Source: Camellia lanceoleosa
Taxonomy: Eukaryota; Streptophyta; Magnoliopsida; Ericales; Theaceae
Assembly (NCBI GenBank): GCA_025200525.1
Contig: CM045762.1
Span: 82,737,893-82,801,892, forward strand
Length of the DNA stretch: 64,000 nucleotides
Direction: 5' to 3'
Shown here: positions 11,130 through 23,959 of the stretch, in pieces
Numbering within the stretch: position 1 is the stretch's first letter
Layout: each line of letters begins with the position of its first letter
Program-made: the position numbers and the translations under genes
Notes under the pieces: generated by a model
What the model saw: the letters and a program-made list of their open reading frames with translations, nothing else
Databases searched by the model: none
What the model was told of the DNA's origin: nothing

Positions 11130-11542
11130 AACAATGGCATCCGGGTTATCATCCCTAGGAATACTGGACTCTGACTCAGAAAAACTTAAATCTAATTCTG
11201 ACTACACAGACTCTATGGAATTAGATTCTGGTTCACTACTTGATTCAGAACTGCTGGACAAAAAGCCCTCCTCGAACTGCCAAACGAGGGAGTGTGCGAT
11301 GGATGCTTCAAGAATGCCAGAAGAAGGGCCCACAGCCATTTGATCTCCAATCATGGAAATAGAGAAGTCACCCCCCAAGCTCTCTGGTGTGATCTAAGGA
11401 TCCAAGAGGAGACAAGCCAGCACTGCTCCTATCATGAGTTCTGTGCCGTCAGACTCATCCTCTTTCCAGACTCATCCTCTTTGCACTATTCAGCCTCAGC
11501 TGGTAGGTCAGTCTGCTCTTCTGCAACTTCATCCTCTTGTAA

Positions 11543-12530
11543 CTATAGGTCAAAAAAGATCTTGAAGCCAGGCAAACGCCGCTTCTCAAAATTCCGCCAT
11601 GGCTCCGGAAAGCCGCAGAATGGAAAATCTTCCTCCTCCCGAACAAAGCGGCCTTTCAGGGTTCCTTGAATAGGTCTATGCACCAACTCATAGTGCTTCC
11701 CATCTTGCACTTCAGCCAACGTAGCGATGCCCTTCCGGCCGCTCCTTCCCAATCCCGTTTTGGGTACATGTTGCAGCTTATTCATGAGGTAGACTGATTG
11801 CACACTGACATACAGTCCCTCATTAACAGCCAGAATATCTTGCACTACCCGAGTCTCGGCCAAAGTGAATCCAGACAAAAAGACATTCTTATCACCGTGT
11901 ACAATTTCCAATACCAGCAGAGGATGTATGGAAGAGTTCCCGAAAAGAATAGCTATCCCCTTCCCATAGGGGTACTTCATCATCTGATGCAGAGTAGAAG
12001 AGACAGCTCTTACTTGGTGCAGCCACGGCCGTTGAAGGAGTAAATTAAAGGTGGCTGGAATATCCAAAGCGTGAAATTCAATGTCCTGTTGTGCCGGGCC
12101 AACCTGAGTTCTAGCCTAAACTCTCCCATCACTTCCCAACTTGTATTTTCATAATCCCGAATCACCTTGGCTATTGGTATGAAATCTGCCGGCTTCAAAT
12201 GATAGCATAGGCCGTGCGCGACGGACACACATTAATTGCAGATCCTGTATCAACCAAGACAATGGGTATCCACTTCTCTTTACACTCCACAGAGATGCAT
12301 AGCGGCTTTTTATGCTCAAAGCCGTCAGGTAGCAATTCTTTATCTGTGAAAGTCAAAGTTGGTGAAGCGCCACCCGGGAAAGCCAGTCCCACTAGCTGTT
12401 CGGGGGTTGTGTCAATTGAGAGCTTAGCCTTTTCTATTGCTGATAGGACGGCTTGTCTATGCACCCGTGAGGCCATAAGCAATCCCCAAATGGAGATGTT
12501 TGCTTGAATCTTTTTTTGCTGCTTCAGCAC
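11543..12530 (-). pseudogene. Aspartic protease region of element A
   Basis: Frames at 12195-12530, 12010-12228 and 11543-12067 together give a Tat-type protease region. The active-site triad appears as VLVDTGSAINVCP, followed by YENTSWEVMGEFRLELR and DIPATFNLLLQRPWLHQ, a segment typical after the protease in this lineage. It would process the gag-pol polyprotein. Frame changes between the three pieces (near 12200 and 12060) mean it is broken. The acidic linker between protease and reverse transcriptase (about 11130-11540) shows no domain. Confidence 0.8.
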
Positions 12531-12557
12531 AGCTTCCTCTTCTAGTAGTTTATCTTT

Positions 12558-13215
12558 CTATTTCTCTACTTCCTTATCTTTCCCTGATACTTCTAGTTGG
12601 TCCAGGTCTGGGGGCTTAAAGTACAGCCCACTCCGAGTCATGTGATCCACTTCTTCAGTATACGAAGCATCATCTGGCAGATTATGTCCCCAGTCCTCAT
12701 CCGAATGGACAAGACGCAAATCATCATCTTCCCACCACATTCCTTCGGCAACCGACAAACAACTATCTGGTTCCGCCGTAATTGTTCGCGTGCTCACAAC
12801 ACATTCTGTCCCCGCAAGCCCTTTGGCTTTTCTAGCCTTCTGATCATTCTCAATTCTTTCCTTATCGAACCGCTTCAATGCGGCCTCATGTTCTGTATTA
12901 GCTGTACAAACTCTATTCAATTCCCGAGAAAAATTCTTAGTACCGGTGCTCTCCAGCAACTTCCCCTTGTTGTCGACCTTTTCGGCCATTGCAGACATTT
13001 CTATTTCTGACTATTCCTCCTTTGGTTGAGACCCCTCATCAACATCCGGCTCATCACTAAGCCACCTTGTATTATCCATTGATCCGTTCATGTCAAACTA
13101 GCCGATCTGTACATTTTCTAGATCCTGTTCATCAAAGAGCTACAGATTACTGATGTCCTCCTCAAGCTCAGCTAAGTCATCCAGCCCCTGGCTCGGCCCA
13201 TCCTCCCAGACTACA
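12558..13215 (-). pseudogene. Gag-protease linker of element A
   Basis: This low-identity charged stretch includes EDGPSQGLDDL-like, WLSDEPD and MAEKVDNKGKLLE segments. Its counterpart on the plus strand at 33540-33900 has EGLDDLADF, GWLSDEPDKKEE and VAEKVNEKGKL, which ties remnant E to the same family. No enzymatic domain is visible. Several stops interrupt 13000-13200. Confidence 0.6.
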
Positions 13216-14863
13216 TTAACCTCCATTTCCTTCGGCAATTCCACCCCACAGCCACCACAATGGGTTCGGGTTGGATACGGACGTGCTCATCATGTACAAG
13301 TCTGTGCTTTCTGGAATGAACATCGTTGGCTTAGGTAGGTGGGAGGGAGTGATGTATATGCTGGGGTCGTATGGGATGTCCATTGTTTGGATAAGGTTTA
13401 CTTGCCTAGGTGGTGGGGGTTGGTTATATGGTGGGAGAGGATTTGTGGTGACGTTTGGTTTTTCAGGAAGCGCTATCACTCTGTTGTCAATGAGATCCTG
13501 AATCTCATGACGGAGTCTAAAGCATAGGTCGGTGTCATGACCATGCTGCTAGTGGAAGGCGCAATACTTGGCCAGGTTGTATGTAAGAGGGAGGGGATTT
13601 GGCAATGGGCATGGTTCTAGGGGCTTCAGATGCCCTTTTCTGATCAAGACCCTCAAGGCTACAGATAGAGACATATAAAGTGGAGTAAAAACCTTTTGGC
13701 CTCGGGGTGGGTACTTTGCAGGTTGTGAGGTGGTTCCGGATGTGCCGGTAAAAGGGGTGGCTATTTTTGGTGTTGTGGTGACCATACCAACATTAGAAGT
13801 TCTTGCAGCTGCATTGTTACTCGTAGCCGCATGTGAACTGCGTGTAAATACCCTCTTGGGCTGCTCTTTTTCATGGTTAATCAGACCCTGTTTCATCACA
13901 TCCTCTATCTGTACCTTATCTTATGAAGGTCAATAAATGTAGGTACGGGTAAGGCAATCATCTTCTGCAGCAGCTTCGATTGCAGATTACGAATGACCAT
14001 CCTTATCTGGTCCTTTTCTTCTGGCCGAGTTGTCATCATGGAGACCTTGGCCCTCCACCGAGTGACAAAGTCGGAGAAGGCCTCCTTCGGCTCTTGCCGA
14101 ATTACCTCGAGATCACGAGTGTTGACCTCGATTTGAGTGTTATAAGAATATTGGGCAATGAAGGCCTCAGCCATCTCTTCCAGCTCCTCTTCACAGAATC
14201 CTCTAGTTTAGCATACTAGATGGCCACGATACCTGACATGGTCCGGCTGAAAAGGGATAATTTCTATAGTCTAGTCAAGCCTATCAGCCGCAGAATATCT
14301 GAAAATAGCCGCAAGTGGACCATGGCATCACCCGAGCCGTCGAAGCGGTCTATGTCTGGCATTTTAAATCTATCCGGCAATGTCACTACTGAATCTATGT
14401 AGCTGTCCTCTATATCTGGGATCAAGTTGACTCTCTAAGCTCATTTGAACAGCGTCTCAAGCTTGCTTACTTTCAAAGCAGTAGGATAGACCTCAAACTC
14501 AAACGGTGCGTCTGTTGGTTAGGCCGGTGCTTTGGAAGTCTGAGGTGGGACTGGCCCTGCTGGAATGTCCGCATTCTCCTGGACATTAGTTGTATCCCCG
14601 GGTATTGGAACCTTAGGTGGGGGTGGGTGCGAAGCAGAAGCTGCTGCTTGTTATGGTCGTTGTTGCTGTTAAAGCCTAGCAATGAGTTTAGCCTGCTGGG
14701 CTGCGATCTCTGTTTGGCGAGCAGCGTCCCACTGCATGGCCTCGATGGTTTGTTGAAGTTGACACATCATATCCTCCATACTGTCTGAGGGGTGCTGATC
14801 TATCAGAACCGATGTATACTCTCTTTCTGAGGTGGAAGCAGGAAACTGGGCCCAACTATGCAC
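13216..14863 (-). pseudogene. Gag of element A
   Basis: The probable start is at 14863, with a Gln-rich coiled segment (CQLQQTIEAMQWDAARQTEIAA shortened here to its key part). The capsid core (13905-14174) reads AEAFIAQYSYNTQIE, AFSDFVTRWRAK and EKDQIRMVIRNL, typical of plant retrotransposon gag. A zinc-knuckle-like motif starts KYCAFH; one stop codon later it continues QHGHDTD and C-F-R-L-R. The C-terminal part (13216-13479) includes YDPSIYITPSHLPKP and MFIPESTDLY. Multiple stops and a frameshift near 14175 make it a pseudogene. Gag would form the cytoplasmic particle that packages element RNA. Confidence 0.82.
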
Positions 14864-15723
14864 AGGTGACGTAGATTGTGACCACTAAATTGGCTACTAT
14901 TGAGCCGGTGATCTATGCCTGACTGTCCTCCGTCTCGTAACCGGGGGTAGTGAAGCAAACACTGGCTGTCCTCCAATAAGATCCTCAGATGGGTAAATCC
15001 TCCTGACTGTGGTCCAAAGTGCTCGGAGGATATCTACCTCGTCGGAAGCAATTATGAAATACTACATTGAAAAAAGAAAAATAAAGCGGAAAGGAAACAA
15101 CAATTAGCAAACGCACAGCACCTCGGCTTAGACAAGGACAACACACAGTTGAAATCATAAGCTAGACAATCTGTACTTAAACACTGATTTCTGTCCCCAA
15201 ATTTTTTGCCTCAAAACTGATTCCCTCAGACTGATACCCAGATTTGCAACTGATACATGCATTCCTGCAGAGACATACCCTAACAGCACATATCAAGCAA
15301 GTGAGAGCCAAAACACCCGTATGATGGGGTAGGGTTTCCCTGTCCTAGTTTTGTCAGGAACTAGGGGTTTGCTATGCACGCATGCGGTTTCAAACAATCT
15401 TGCATTCGGGTGAGCTACCTGTCCTAGTTTGGAATTGTCTCTAAGGCTTCCAATATGCAACAAGGCTGATTGGTCAAAAAGGGTGCCTCAGCAAGACCAC
15501 CTCACATACCTCTCGCTCCTAACACCGAGAAGTGAAAGTAGGATCAAACGGTACAGCGGTAGTCTAGATCCAAGGTTTGTGTTCCCATCGTGGCAGAGCC
15601 CGCAACCGCCCAAGAGTAACAGATGGAAAACACTGTGACTTAAGCGCACTTATGCAAATGCAATGCAAAGAAACACATGCACGTAGATAAAATAACATAT
15701 CATGAGTTCGAGTCAAGTTCTCT
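14864..15723 (-). other. 5' leader of element A
   Basis: Non-coding leader between the primer-binding site and gag. It shares several blocks with the leader of element B at 51000-51910, such as GGTAGGGTTTCCCTGTCCTA near 15330 and AACACCGAGAAGTGAAAG near 15520. Such conservation fits packaging or translation signals, but no specific structure was established. Confidence 0.55.
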
Positions 15724-15744
15724 AAATCCCTAGCGGAGTCGCCA
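15724..15744 (-). other. Primer-binding site of element A
   Basis: On the minus strand, TGGCGACTCCGCTAGGGA begins 5 bases inside the end of the 5' LTR. Element B has the near-identical TGGCGACTCCACTAGGGA. This resembles the arginine tRNA primer sites reported for Tat/Ogre elements from memory; the tRNA was not verified here. Confidence 0.75.
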
Positions 15745-15749
15745 GAAAT

Positions 15750-17124
15750 TGTGGACTCGACTTCTTCGTGTACCCCTTTTTGGAGAGCTCGAATTGGTCC
15801 TACAGTTCAGACTCCTATCACAGTTCTGAATCTAATCTCACAAAGTGCAATGTGAGACTGATAAATACCAAAGAGTTCAATCCGGCAAATCATTTTGGAA
15901 AATCAGATTTTTAAATCAAATAATGCCAAAACTAGACTACTTTGCCAGATTATAGAGTCGCCACCTAAATATTTTGTTTTTGGAAAATTTAGGAAACCTT
16001 TACTCGTGCCAAAGGTCACATGTCCGTCAACAACAAAGTTACCTCAGCTTGGGAGCTTGGGTACGAGAGGGGAAGGTTGCGAAATGAGCACCTCCGCTCG
16101 CCCGATCAAAGATCGACCTCTACAAAACATGATATGTTGTTTTTATATACACGTGTTCTTATTCCGGTGATTTAGCTAACTTTACTATGTGACACACACA
16201 AGCAAGTATAGACAAAGTCGCGAGATTTGGAACAAATTCAACTTGCGTTTGTTTGTGAAAATGGTTTGAATTTTCCACCCTCAAGTGGCTAAAGCGCGGA
16301 TTTGCCACCAAACATGATGGGCATTAAAACATGATTTGCCACTTCGCAAAGTGGGCTTAAAACATTCCTTCGTTGAATTGTTCCACTTCAAGCAATGAAG
16401 CCTTCATCCATAGGCATTCATGCAGTTTAGCATATAAGCACATAGCCTCATGGCAAGTATGCTAAACATGGCAACATGACAATCGCACTCATGCAAGCAT
16501 ACTAAAGCATAAAACTCACCGGGTACTCCAAGCCAAAACAAAAGCTAGTTAGAAATAATGCATGATCGTAACTATGTTAAGATGCCTAATGCAACACATG
16601 CAATATGAAATTAATAGGCTCGGCTACTAATATGGAATACGATTTTATTCGATTTTGATAACATGCTTGGAAACACGTATTCAAAGAAGTGTTGAAATAC
16701 AATGCAGTTTGAATGATGCGCCAAGCCTCGATCCATGCAAGACAATTGAATGATGCAAACATGCAAGCATAAGGTATGTTAATCGAAAACATAACCCTAA
16801 ACTAACCATCAAAAGCGGTAAAATAAAAGGGAGAAACACACGGGGTTGGAAGACATGTACACACACACGCACACTTATTACAAAATTGCGCCCTCTCGAA
16901 GGAGGGTCCAAATAAACTAACTAGCTATGCTAAGCTAAGCTAACCATTAGAAAATGAAACTAATTAACTATTCTAGTTAACTAATTGTTACAACACAATT
17001 GAATAACTAGCTATGCTAAGCTAATGAAAATATTACAAAACAGATTAAACTAATTAATTACAACACTTGTATTAATCAGCTACAACTAGCTAATAAAGCA
17101 ATAAAGTGGCCGAGCGAGCGAGGG
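15750..17124 (-). mobile_element. 5' LTR of element A, 3' segment
   Basis: On the plus strand it begins TGTGGACTCGAC, the inverted terminus. It contains the family landmarks, such as the GCCCGATCAAAGATCG block near 16100 and GGGCTTAAAACAT near 16340. It is cut at 17124 by element F and resumes at 26589. The GAGGG at 17120-17124 is one copy of the duplication made by F. Confidence 0.88.
17120..17124. repeat. Left target-site duplication of element F
   Basis: GAGGG directly precedes the TGTGAAGCCCC start of the LTR and is repeated exactly at 26584-26588 after the other LTR. Confidence 0.93.
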
Positions 17125-19717
17125 TGTGAAGCCCCTGAAAAAAATGTATTCTCTTTAAAAACCTTTATGTTTGAATTATTTCCTTAAAAGCCCCTCAGTT
17201 TCTTAAATTATTTCGAATTTTGTCGGTTAGCTTTTTTTAAAATTTTTTTATCGAAACAGGAATATCCTAGCCAAATTAGGTTCCTTCGTCTAATTTAATT
17301 TAATTCTACATAAATAAGGTTCCAATACATGAGTTTCATTCCAAACCCTCACTTCTTTTATTCATTTGAAGAATTACCCCAAAATAGTACATGTACTTTT
17401 TATACTATAGGTACCATCAAATCAATTTGAGATCTATATATATACATTGGGAAATGTGTCCATAGCACCGATATATTGAATAAAAAAAATTCCCCATTTC
17501 CCTTCCCCATGGTCAGCCAACCAAGGAGAATGCGAGGGACCTATTTTCAGGACATGTAACTATGACTTTCTAGAAGCTCTAGTACCTAGTACCCTCAAAT
17601 CTAGGGTTGTGTTTCCAACACTAGTTCCATTCTAACTAGAGGCCAACACTAGTTCCCTAATCACTCCTTATTCCATTAGACTCCAAGTAAATCAAAACTT
17701 TTCAATCCAATTCCAACTAGTGAGCTTTTATGTCTTTTTATATCAAAATTGCCTATAAATACAATCACTCTCCTAGCATGGCATACACAAACAACATACA
17801 CTCACATACATTCATCTTAGAGGAGAGAAACGAGATCAAGAGAGAAGTCTTGAGAGGGAGAGGAAGGAAGAGGAGAGCAATCTTGTTCAAGCCTAGCAAG
17901 TAAGCCACAACACAACTCTCTCTTTTATTTTTAGTTTTTGAATACATGTTCTTAAGGGTTCTACCCAGTGTTTTCAGATGTGTTATTAATGATTTCCTTG
18001 TGTTAAAAATGATAAGAGTTGAGCCATGATTCTACCTCTCTTGTAGTTCCCTTCATTTCGGTACAAAACTATCTTTTTCACACCAATCTCTCAAACTTTC
18101 CACAGGAACAGCTCCAAGACAATTTTCTGAGTTTAATATATATTATTTAGCATTTTTTCATTACAAAATAAATGTAAATTTTCCCTTAGTGGACCCCTTT
18201 CTCACAAGTCTTCTTGTTTTGGGTATTGTGCCTTAAGAATCTGTTTTCACAGCCAACTTTCAAAATTTCTAGAAAATGTAGAAAATTATTCTGGACCTCC
18301 ATTTTATGCAAAATCTTTCTTAAGGATTTAGCTTTCAACTAAAGTTGGTTTCATTGAAAAACAGTGAGCGGTTTGTAAGAAAATCAAATTTCAGAATTCG
18401 ATTAAATGAATCTAGACAATTTGAGTGTTTCTTAAATAACTAAAAATTTAGAAAAGCTATCCCATTTCTGAAATATGTTCTGAAAACTAGATTAATTTCT
18501 CTTTGAACCATAGGAAGGCCGAGTCCAATAAAAAATCTAAAGTAGCCCTTTTTATTTTAATCTTTAAATGGTATTGAATCTGGAAATTTGTTATGCATGG
18601 GTGATTTGTGCTTTTGTGTTCATGAATATGCTTATTAGCTTATGATCTTGACTTGGAATGATATTTCATGTGTGATGGTTATGTTCCTTATCTTCTTCAT
18701 TTTAATGCTGCATGCTTACGTGGATATTACTATCTTGTTAAGTTGATCTAACCTTGATTTAAAACATTTAACTCAACGAAAAACTTAATTAGGCTGGTAT
18801 TGGGTTTTCGATCACTTGAATAACGAAGAGATGATAATGTGTTATGTATGGATTGTTGGGATGCGTTCCCTATTTGGAAGTTAAAGTGTTGCACAAGTGG
18901 TTTTCGAAACCCTTGAACAGAGCGGTTGTATTCAAACCCTAGGTATTTGGTGTGAGGAGGGATTTGGGCAAGGCCCATTATTACCATCTCTTTTGAGGCC
19001 CCACGGTTGGTGCTATGCGGTATATAACCATTGGTAGGCATCTGAGGTTAGTTCTACAACAAAGCAGCAAAGGAGGGGCATATCGAATAATCCGTGTCCG
19101 ATTCTTGTGGTTGGAAGGACGAAATCTCTTTGGGGGATTTCTAGTTTACTAACATCTAACTTTGTAACCCTTTATTTATTTAGTTGAGTATCATGCTTTA
19201 TTACTTTCTGTCATATTTGTGATTGTGTATTGGGCTAGGGAAAAAGGGACGGGGTGTGTGTGTGTTTACTGGGCATTCAAAGCTCATGGCGTATCATGCC
19301 AGGTGCCGAAGAGGAGCTTATAACTGGAGACGACGCGCCTGAAATCTTCGAAGACTTTTGGCTATCTTAGAAAAGTTAGAAATTTCCTTTTTGATATTTT
19401 GTAAGGATCATATGAAGATTTAAATTTTCTTTTGGTATGTAATGTAATGGAACAAACTTTTGAATTTAAGGATATTCGTGGTTATTATGTACTTATATTC
19501 TTATATATATATAAACCTTATCGTTGCTTATGAGACCTGGTATCCATACCTTTTAAGATCTATCAAAAGGGTAGTGCGCTACCTAAGAAAGCTGGACTTA
19601 GAAGGGCGGCTAATTTGAATCCTCTGGCTATCTGGGATCTTAGTTAGTTATTGACCATAGGACTCATTAGTGACTCTCCCTTGACTGCAACCAATAGTGT
19701 AGATTAGAGGCATCACA
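17125..19717 (+). mobile_element. 5' LTR of element F
   Basis: It begins TGTGAAGCCCC and ends GGCATCACA. A TATAAATA box at 17754-17761 (GCCTATAAATACAATC) is followed about 60 bases later by a purine-rich GAGAGG tract, marking a likely U3/R boundary. An AT-rich run near 19500 (TATATATATA) may serve in 3' end formation of the other LTR copy. Many short open frames are fortuitous. Confidence 0.93.
17754..17761 (+). promoter_or_regulatory. TATA box of the 5' LTR of F
   Basis: TATAAATA within GCCTATAAATACAATCAC; the matching box in the 3' LTR is at 24618-24625. It is the best core promoter candidate for transcription of F. Confidence 0.65.
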
Positions 19718-19720
19718 ATA

Positions 19721-19732
19721 TGGTATCAGAGC
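19721..19732 (+). other. Primer-binding site of element F
   Basis: TGGTATCAGAGC follows the LTR end after three bases. This is the standard complement of the 3' end of initiator methionine tRNA used by many plant LTR retrotransposons. Confidence 0.93.
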
Positions 19733-19739
19733 CTAGGTT

Positions 19740-21050
19740 CCACCCTTACCCACGTGTTTCAACTTGCGGTTAGAGACTACCTTGCCTCGACTATGTTATA
19801 TTATTACACTACCTATTCTATCAACTAAAAGACATCAAAAATAGAATCTTTCTTGACCTATCTTAGGGAATTTCTTCGAATTTCGGCACACCAACATCAA
19901 CTCATGAGGACCTACTTCAGGATTGTGAAATGGTTTAAACTTTGAGTGCGGCCTCACATCGCGCAATAGGGGGTATAATTAGTTCTACGCATCTTCTATT
20001 GATTGTCGTACCTTGATCTTGTATTCGTAACCTTTATTTAATGTCATCCTTTTCCAAGATTAAGTCTTGTCCATCTAGTCCTGTTTTATATACTACTATT
20101 TGTAAATTTGACTTCCTTTGACCCTTGATTATTTTATTTAGCCCAAGGCTTCTTGTAAATAATTTCATTTTCTTTAATCATTGATGAATCTTGGATATTT
20201 AGTTTGAAACACGGATGGCCAACGCAGTTTCAAGTTAAATTTCTAGTTTAGTCACTACATCTATAACCTTGATCACATTGAAGTTCGAAACCATAACATC
20301 ATACCATTCATCCATATTTCAGTTAATCTTGATGTTATCACCATAACTGGTTCGTATTCTTCGTCTTCACTTCAATCCAATTTTAAGAATCTTGCAATTA
20401 TTATTATGTATACATGAAGTTGTGCTGTGTGAACACCCTAGGATAATTAAACTCTAACTTAAGATTAGTTGCTTACCCATAAGGAATTGCCTCTGTAGTT
20501 AGAATTTGACTTACGCCTTACCTCATTCAAAGAAAAACAAATGGTGGACCATACTTCGAGACAAGTAATAACATGAGCTTGAAAGCAACAATAGAAATGC
20601 GTCACCAGGAAATTGAAACATTAAGAATGGACTAGTAACCGTGGCTAAAATCCCAAACCCTATCAAGAATCAAATTTTGGAGGAGTCTTACCATCTTTAT
20701 GGAAATAGTCGGCACAACATTGACTTCAGAATGAAAGGAGGTAGAATCCAAGAGGATTTGGAGCATATGGAAAGGAAACTCAACTTCATGAAGATACCCT
20801 ACTTCGACCTCATCTTAAAAATAGATTCGTTACTCGTACCTTAGCAATTATCAATAGTTACCAAAAGAATGAGATGACTTGCCCATCCAACGAAGCATGT
20901 TTAAGGGAGATAGACAAGACTCCATGACTTCAACAAAATGTAGGACGCAGTGGCACGATCAACTTGCAGGTAGGATAACAAGTCTGATTTTAAATGAGGA
21001 GAGCCAAGAAAAATTAGAACTTCTACACGTAGTATGCGAATATATTTCCT
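19740..21050 (+). other. Interior of F upstream of reverse transcriptase, no gag seen
   Basis: This 1.3-kb stretch should hold gag and protease, but it is shorter than usual and has only short fragments in all frames. I recognised no capsid, CCHC knuckle or D-S/T-G protease motif. Either the genes are lost and replaced, or decay is too deep to read. Near 21020-21080 the sequence begins to resemble the V-C-E-Y...ELSGLPPT lead-in to reverse transcriptase. Confidence 0.55.
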
Positions 21051-21763
21051 ACGGAATTATCGGGATTGCCACCAACCTGAGATGTAGACTTTAGTATTGA
21101 GCTACAACCTGGAACTACCCCAATATCCATGGCCCTATATCGCATGGCACCCGCAGAACTACGAGAATTAAAGACACAATTACAGGAGTTGCTTGAGAAA
21201 GGATTCATTAGGCAAAGTACTTCACCATGGGGGGCATCCGTGTTGTTTGCTAAAAAGAAGGATGGGTCGTTAAGGCTATGCATCAATTACCGTTAACTCA
21301 ATCGAGCCACAATTAAGAACCGATACCCACTCCCAAGGATTGATGACCTTTTTGACCAACTTAGAGGCTCAAGGTGCTATTGAAAGATCGATCTCTGGTC
21401 AGGTTACCATCAACTACGAGTCAAGAGGAGGATATACCAAAAACTGCCTTTCGTACTAGATATGGCCACTATGAGTTTGTAGTAATGCCCTTCGGACTAA
21501 CCAATGCACCGGCAGTATTCATGATCCTAATGAATAAGATTTTTAGACCATATCTTGACCAGTTTGTAGTAGTGTTCATTGATGACATCTTGGTATATTC
21601 AAGGTCTGAAGAAGAGCATGAGCAACATTTAAGGATTGTCCTTCAAGTTCTTAGGGATAATCGGTTATATGCCAAGACAAGCAAATGTGAGTTCTAGTTG
21701 AAGGAAGTGAAATTCTTAGGGCATGTAGTGTCGGAGAATGGGATTCTGGTGGATCCAACCTAG
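21051..21763 (+). pseudogene. Reverse transcriptase of element F
   Basis: Recognisable steps are [79 protein letters not shown] and, after a one-base shift near 21420, [19 protein letters not shown]. The catalytic box FIDDILVYS is intact. Stops occur at the position after CINYR, at TAG 21695-21697 (after KCEF) and at 21761-21763. The enzyme would copy the element RNA, but the breaks prevent a full product. Confidence 0.88.
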
Positions 21764-22360
21764 ATGGAGGCGATATTAGATTGGAGACAACTGAAAGCCG
21801 TGTCAGAAATCCGTAGTTTCTTAGGATTGGTCGGTTATTACAGGAGGTTCATCCAAGATTTCTCCAAACTAGCTAAACCAATGACTCGTTTGACGCAAAA
21901 AGGAGTAAAGTATGAGTGGGACAAAGCTTGCGAAAAATCCTTCCAAGAGCTAAAGAAGAGGTTAACTAGTGCACCAATTTTGACCATCCCAGAATGAGAA
22001 ATGGGGTACACTGTGTATTGCGATGCATCTAAGGAAGGGTTAGGTTGTGTGCTCATGCAAAATGGAAAGGTAGGCGCGTATGGATCCAGGCATTTGAAAC
22101 CACATGAGCGCAACTACCCAACACATGACTTGGAATTAGCGACTGTAGTTTTTGCCCTAAAACAATGGCGACATTACCTGCATGGTGAACAATTTGAGAT
22201 TTTCACAGATCACAAGAGTTTGAAGTATCTATCTACACAGAAGGACCTTAACTTAAGACAAAGACGATGGATGGGGTATCTTGAGGATTTCCAGTTCACT
22301 CTCTCATACCATCCCGATAAAGCCAATGTAGTAGCAGATGCAAGTCGCAAGAGCAGAGGG
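21764..22360 (+). pseudogene. RNase H of element F
   Basis: IRSFLGLVGYYRRFI and WDKACEKSFQELKKRLTSAP form the connection. After a stop at about 21995 come [46 protein letters not shown] and [12 protein letters not shown], carrying the usual D, E, D, D positions. It would remove the RNA strand of the hybrid. It runs in frame into integrase in the 22001-23236 frame. Confidence 0.88.
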
Positions 22361-23923
22361 ATGATGGTTAAAATTTACGTCAAAGAATGGGATATGGTTA
22401 CGGCACTCAATGAATTTAGAATCCAAGTAGAATCTCAAGATACAAAGGCATATCTTAGTGCACAGAAGGTGATGCCTAAGTTGATGAATGAGATCATGGA
22501 GGCCCAGAAGCACGATCAAGAAGTAACCTATATCAGGGGACGTCTGGAATCAGGAGAACCAATGCTCGATTGGGTAATTCACCCCGATGGGAGTTTGAGA
22601 TATCAAGGTAGATTGTTTGTACCAAGTGACGAGTTGCTCAGAGAAAAGGTACTTAAGGAATGTTATCATTTTGCATTTGCAGTACATCCAGAAGGGACTA
22701 AAATGTACCAAGATTTGAAAAGGCAGTATTGGTGGAATGGAATGAAGAAGGAGGTGGCTAAATTTGTAGCAAAATGTCTAACATGCCAACAAGTGAAGGC
22801 GGAACATAAAAAACCAGGGGGAATGTTGCAACTTCTACCAATAGCCGAATGGAAGTGGGAGTACGTGACGATGGACTTCGTGACAGGGTTGCCTAAGACA
22901 CCTAGAGGGCGCGATGCTATATGGGTAATAGTCGATCGCCTCACCAAATCAGCACATTTCTTACCCTATAAGATAACCGACACTTTAGAGTCTATGTGCA
23001 GGCTCTACGTTAAGGAGATCATTCGACTACATGGAATTCTGGTATCTATTGTGTCAGATCATGATCCACGGTTCACCTCCCGATTTTCGGGGAGTCTGCA
23101 AGAAGCTCTTGGTACTGAGTTATGTTTTAGCATCGCTTTTCACCTGCAAACAGATGGACAATCTGAACACACCATCCAAACACTCGAAGATATGTTGAGA
23201 GCTTGTGCAACGGATTTTCAAGGAAGTTGGGAATGACACCTACCTTTAATTAAATTCACCTATAACAACAGCTTTCAAGCTAGCATTGGTATGGTGCCTT
23301 TTGAAGCATTATATGGACAACCTTGTAGATCGTCAATTTGTTGGACTAAAGTGGGTGCTGCAAATCTGATACAACCCAAACTTGTTCTAGAAACTACTGA
23401 GAAGGTCAAATTGATCCAACAACAGTTAAAGATTGCTCAAGATTGTCAAAAGAATTATGGAGTTGGGAGGAGAAGGCCATTGATGTTTGAAGTAGGCCGC
23501 CACGTGTTCCTAAAGGTGCAACCTAAGCATAGAGTCGTACGTTTTAGAAGAAAGGTGAAGCTATCACCACGATATATTGGGCCTTTGGAGATACTGGAAA
23601 GGGTGGGCGAAGTGGCATACAGACTAGCTCTACCCCCGCAGTTGGCAGGGATATACAATGCCTTCCATGTATCTATGTTGAGGAAATATATCACCGACTC
23701 GTCACACATCCTCAAATGGGAAGAAATCAGTCTTGACAAAGATGTTACATTTAAAGAAGGACCGGTAGCAATACAAGATAGTCAAGAGAAGAACTTTAGA
23801 GGAAAAACGGTTCACTTGGTAAAAGTCCTATGGCGTCATCGGGGAATTGAGGAATCTACTTGGGAACGCCAGGATTGGGTGAAGGCAAACTACCCCGAAC
23901 TTTTCGAAGGCAGTATATAGTTA
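22361..23923 (+). pseudogene. Integrase with C-terminal chromodomain of element F
   Basis: The zinc finger has an intact HHCC pattern: H and H in [15 protein letters not shown] and C in KCLTCQQVK. The catalytic D, D, E are in [16 protein letters not shown] and [13 protein letters not shown] at 23234-23236 after RGSWE-like residues breaks the frame. The rest (23237-23923) reads TYNNSFQASIGMVPFEALYG, PRYIGPLEILERVGEVAYRL and FHVSMLRKY. It then ends in a chromodomain-like stretch with VKVLWRHRGIEESTWER, which in related elements steers insertion to marked chromatin. Confidence 0.9.
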
Positions 23924-23946
23924 AATTTCTAGGACGAAATTGTTTT

Positions 23947-23957
23947 AAGGGGGATAG
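23947..23957 (+). other. Polypurine tract of element F
   Basis: AAGGGGGATAG lies two bases before the 3' LTR start at 23960. This is the expected place and composition for the plus-strand primer. Confidence 0.8.
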
Positions 23958-23959
23958 GT

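Noticed and set aside
19721..19732. tRNA gene at the methionine-like sequence
   Set aside because: Only the 12-base complement of a tRNA 3' end is present beside an LTR end, so it is a primer-binding site.
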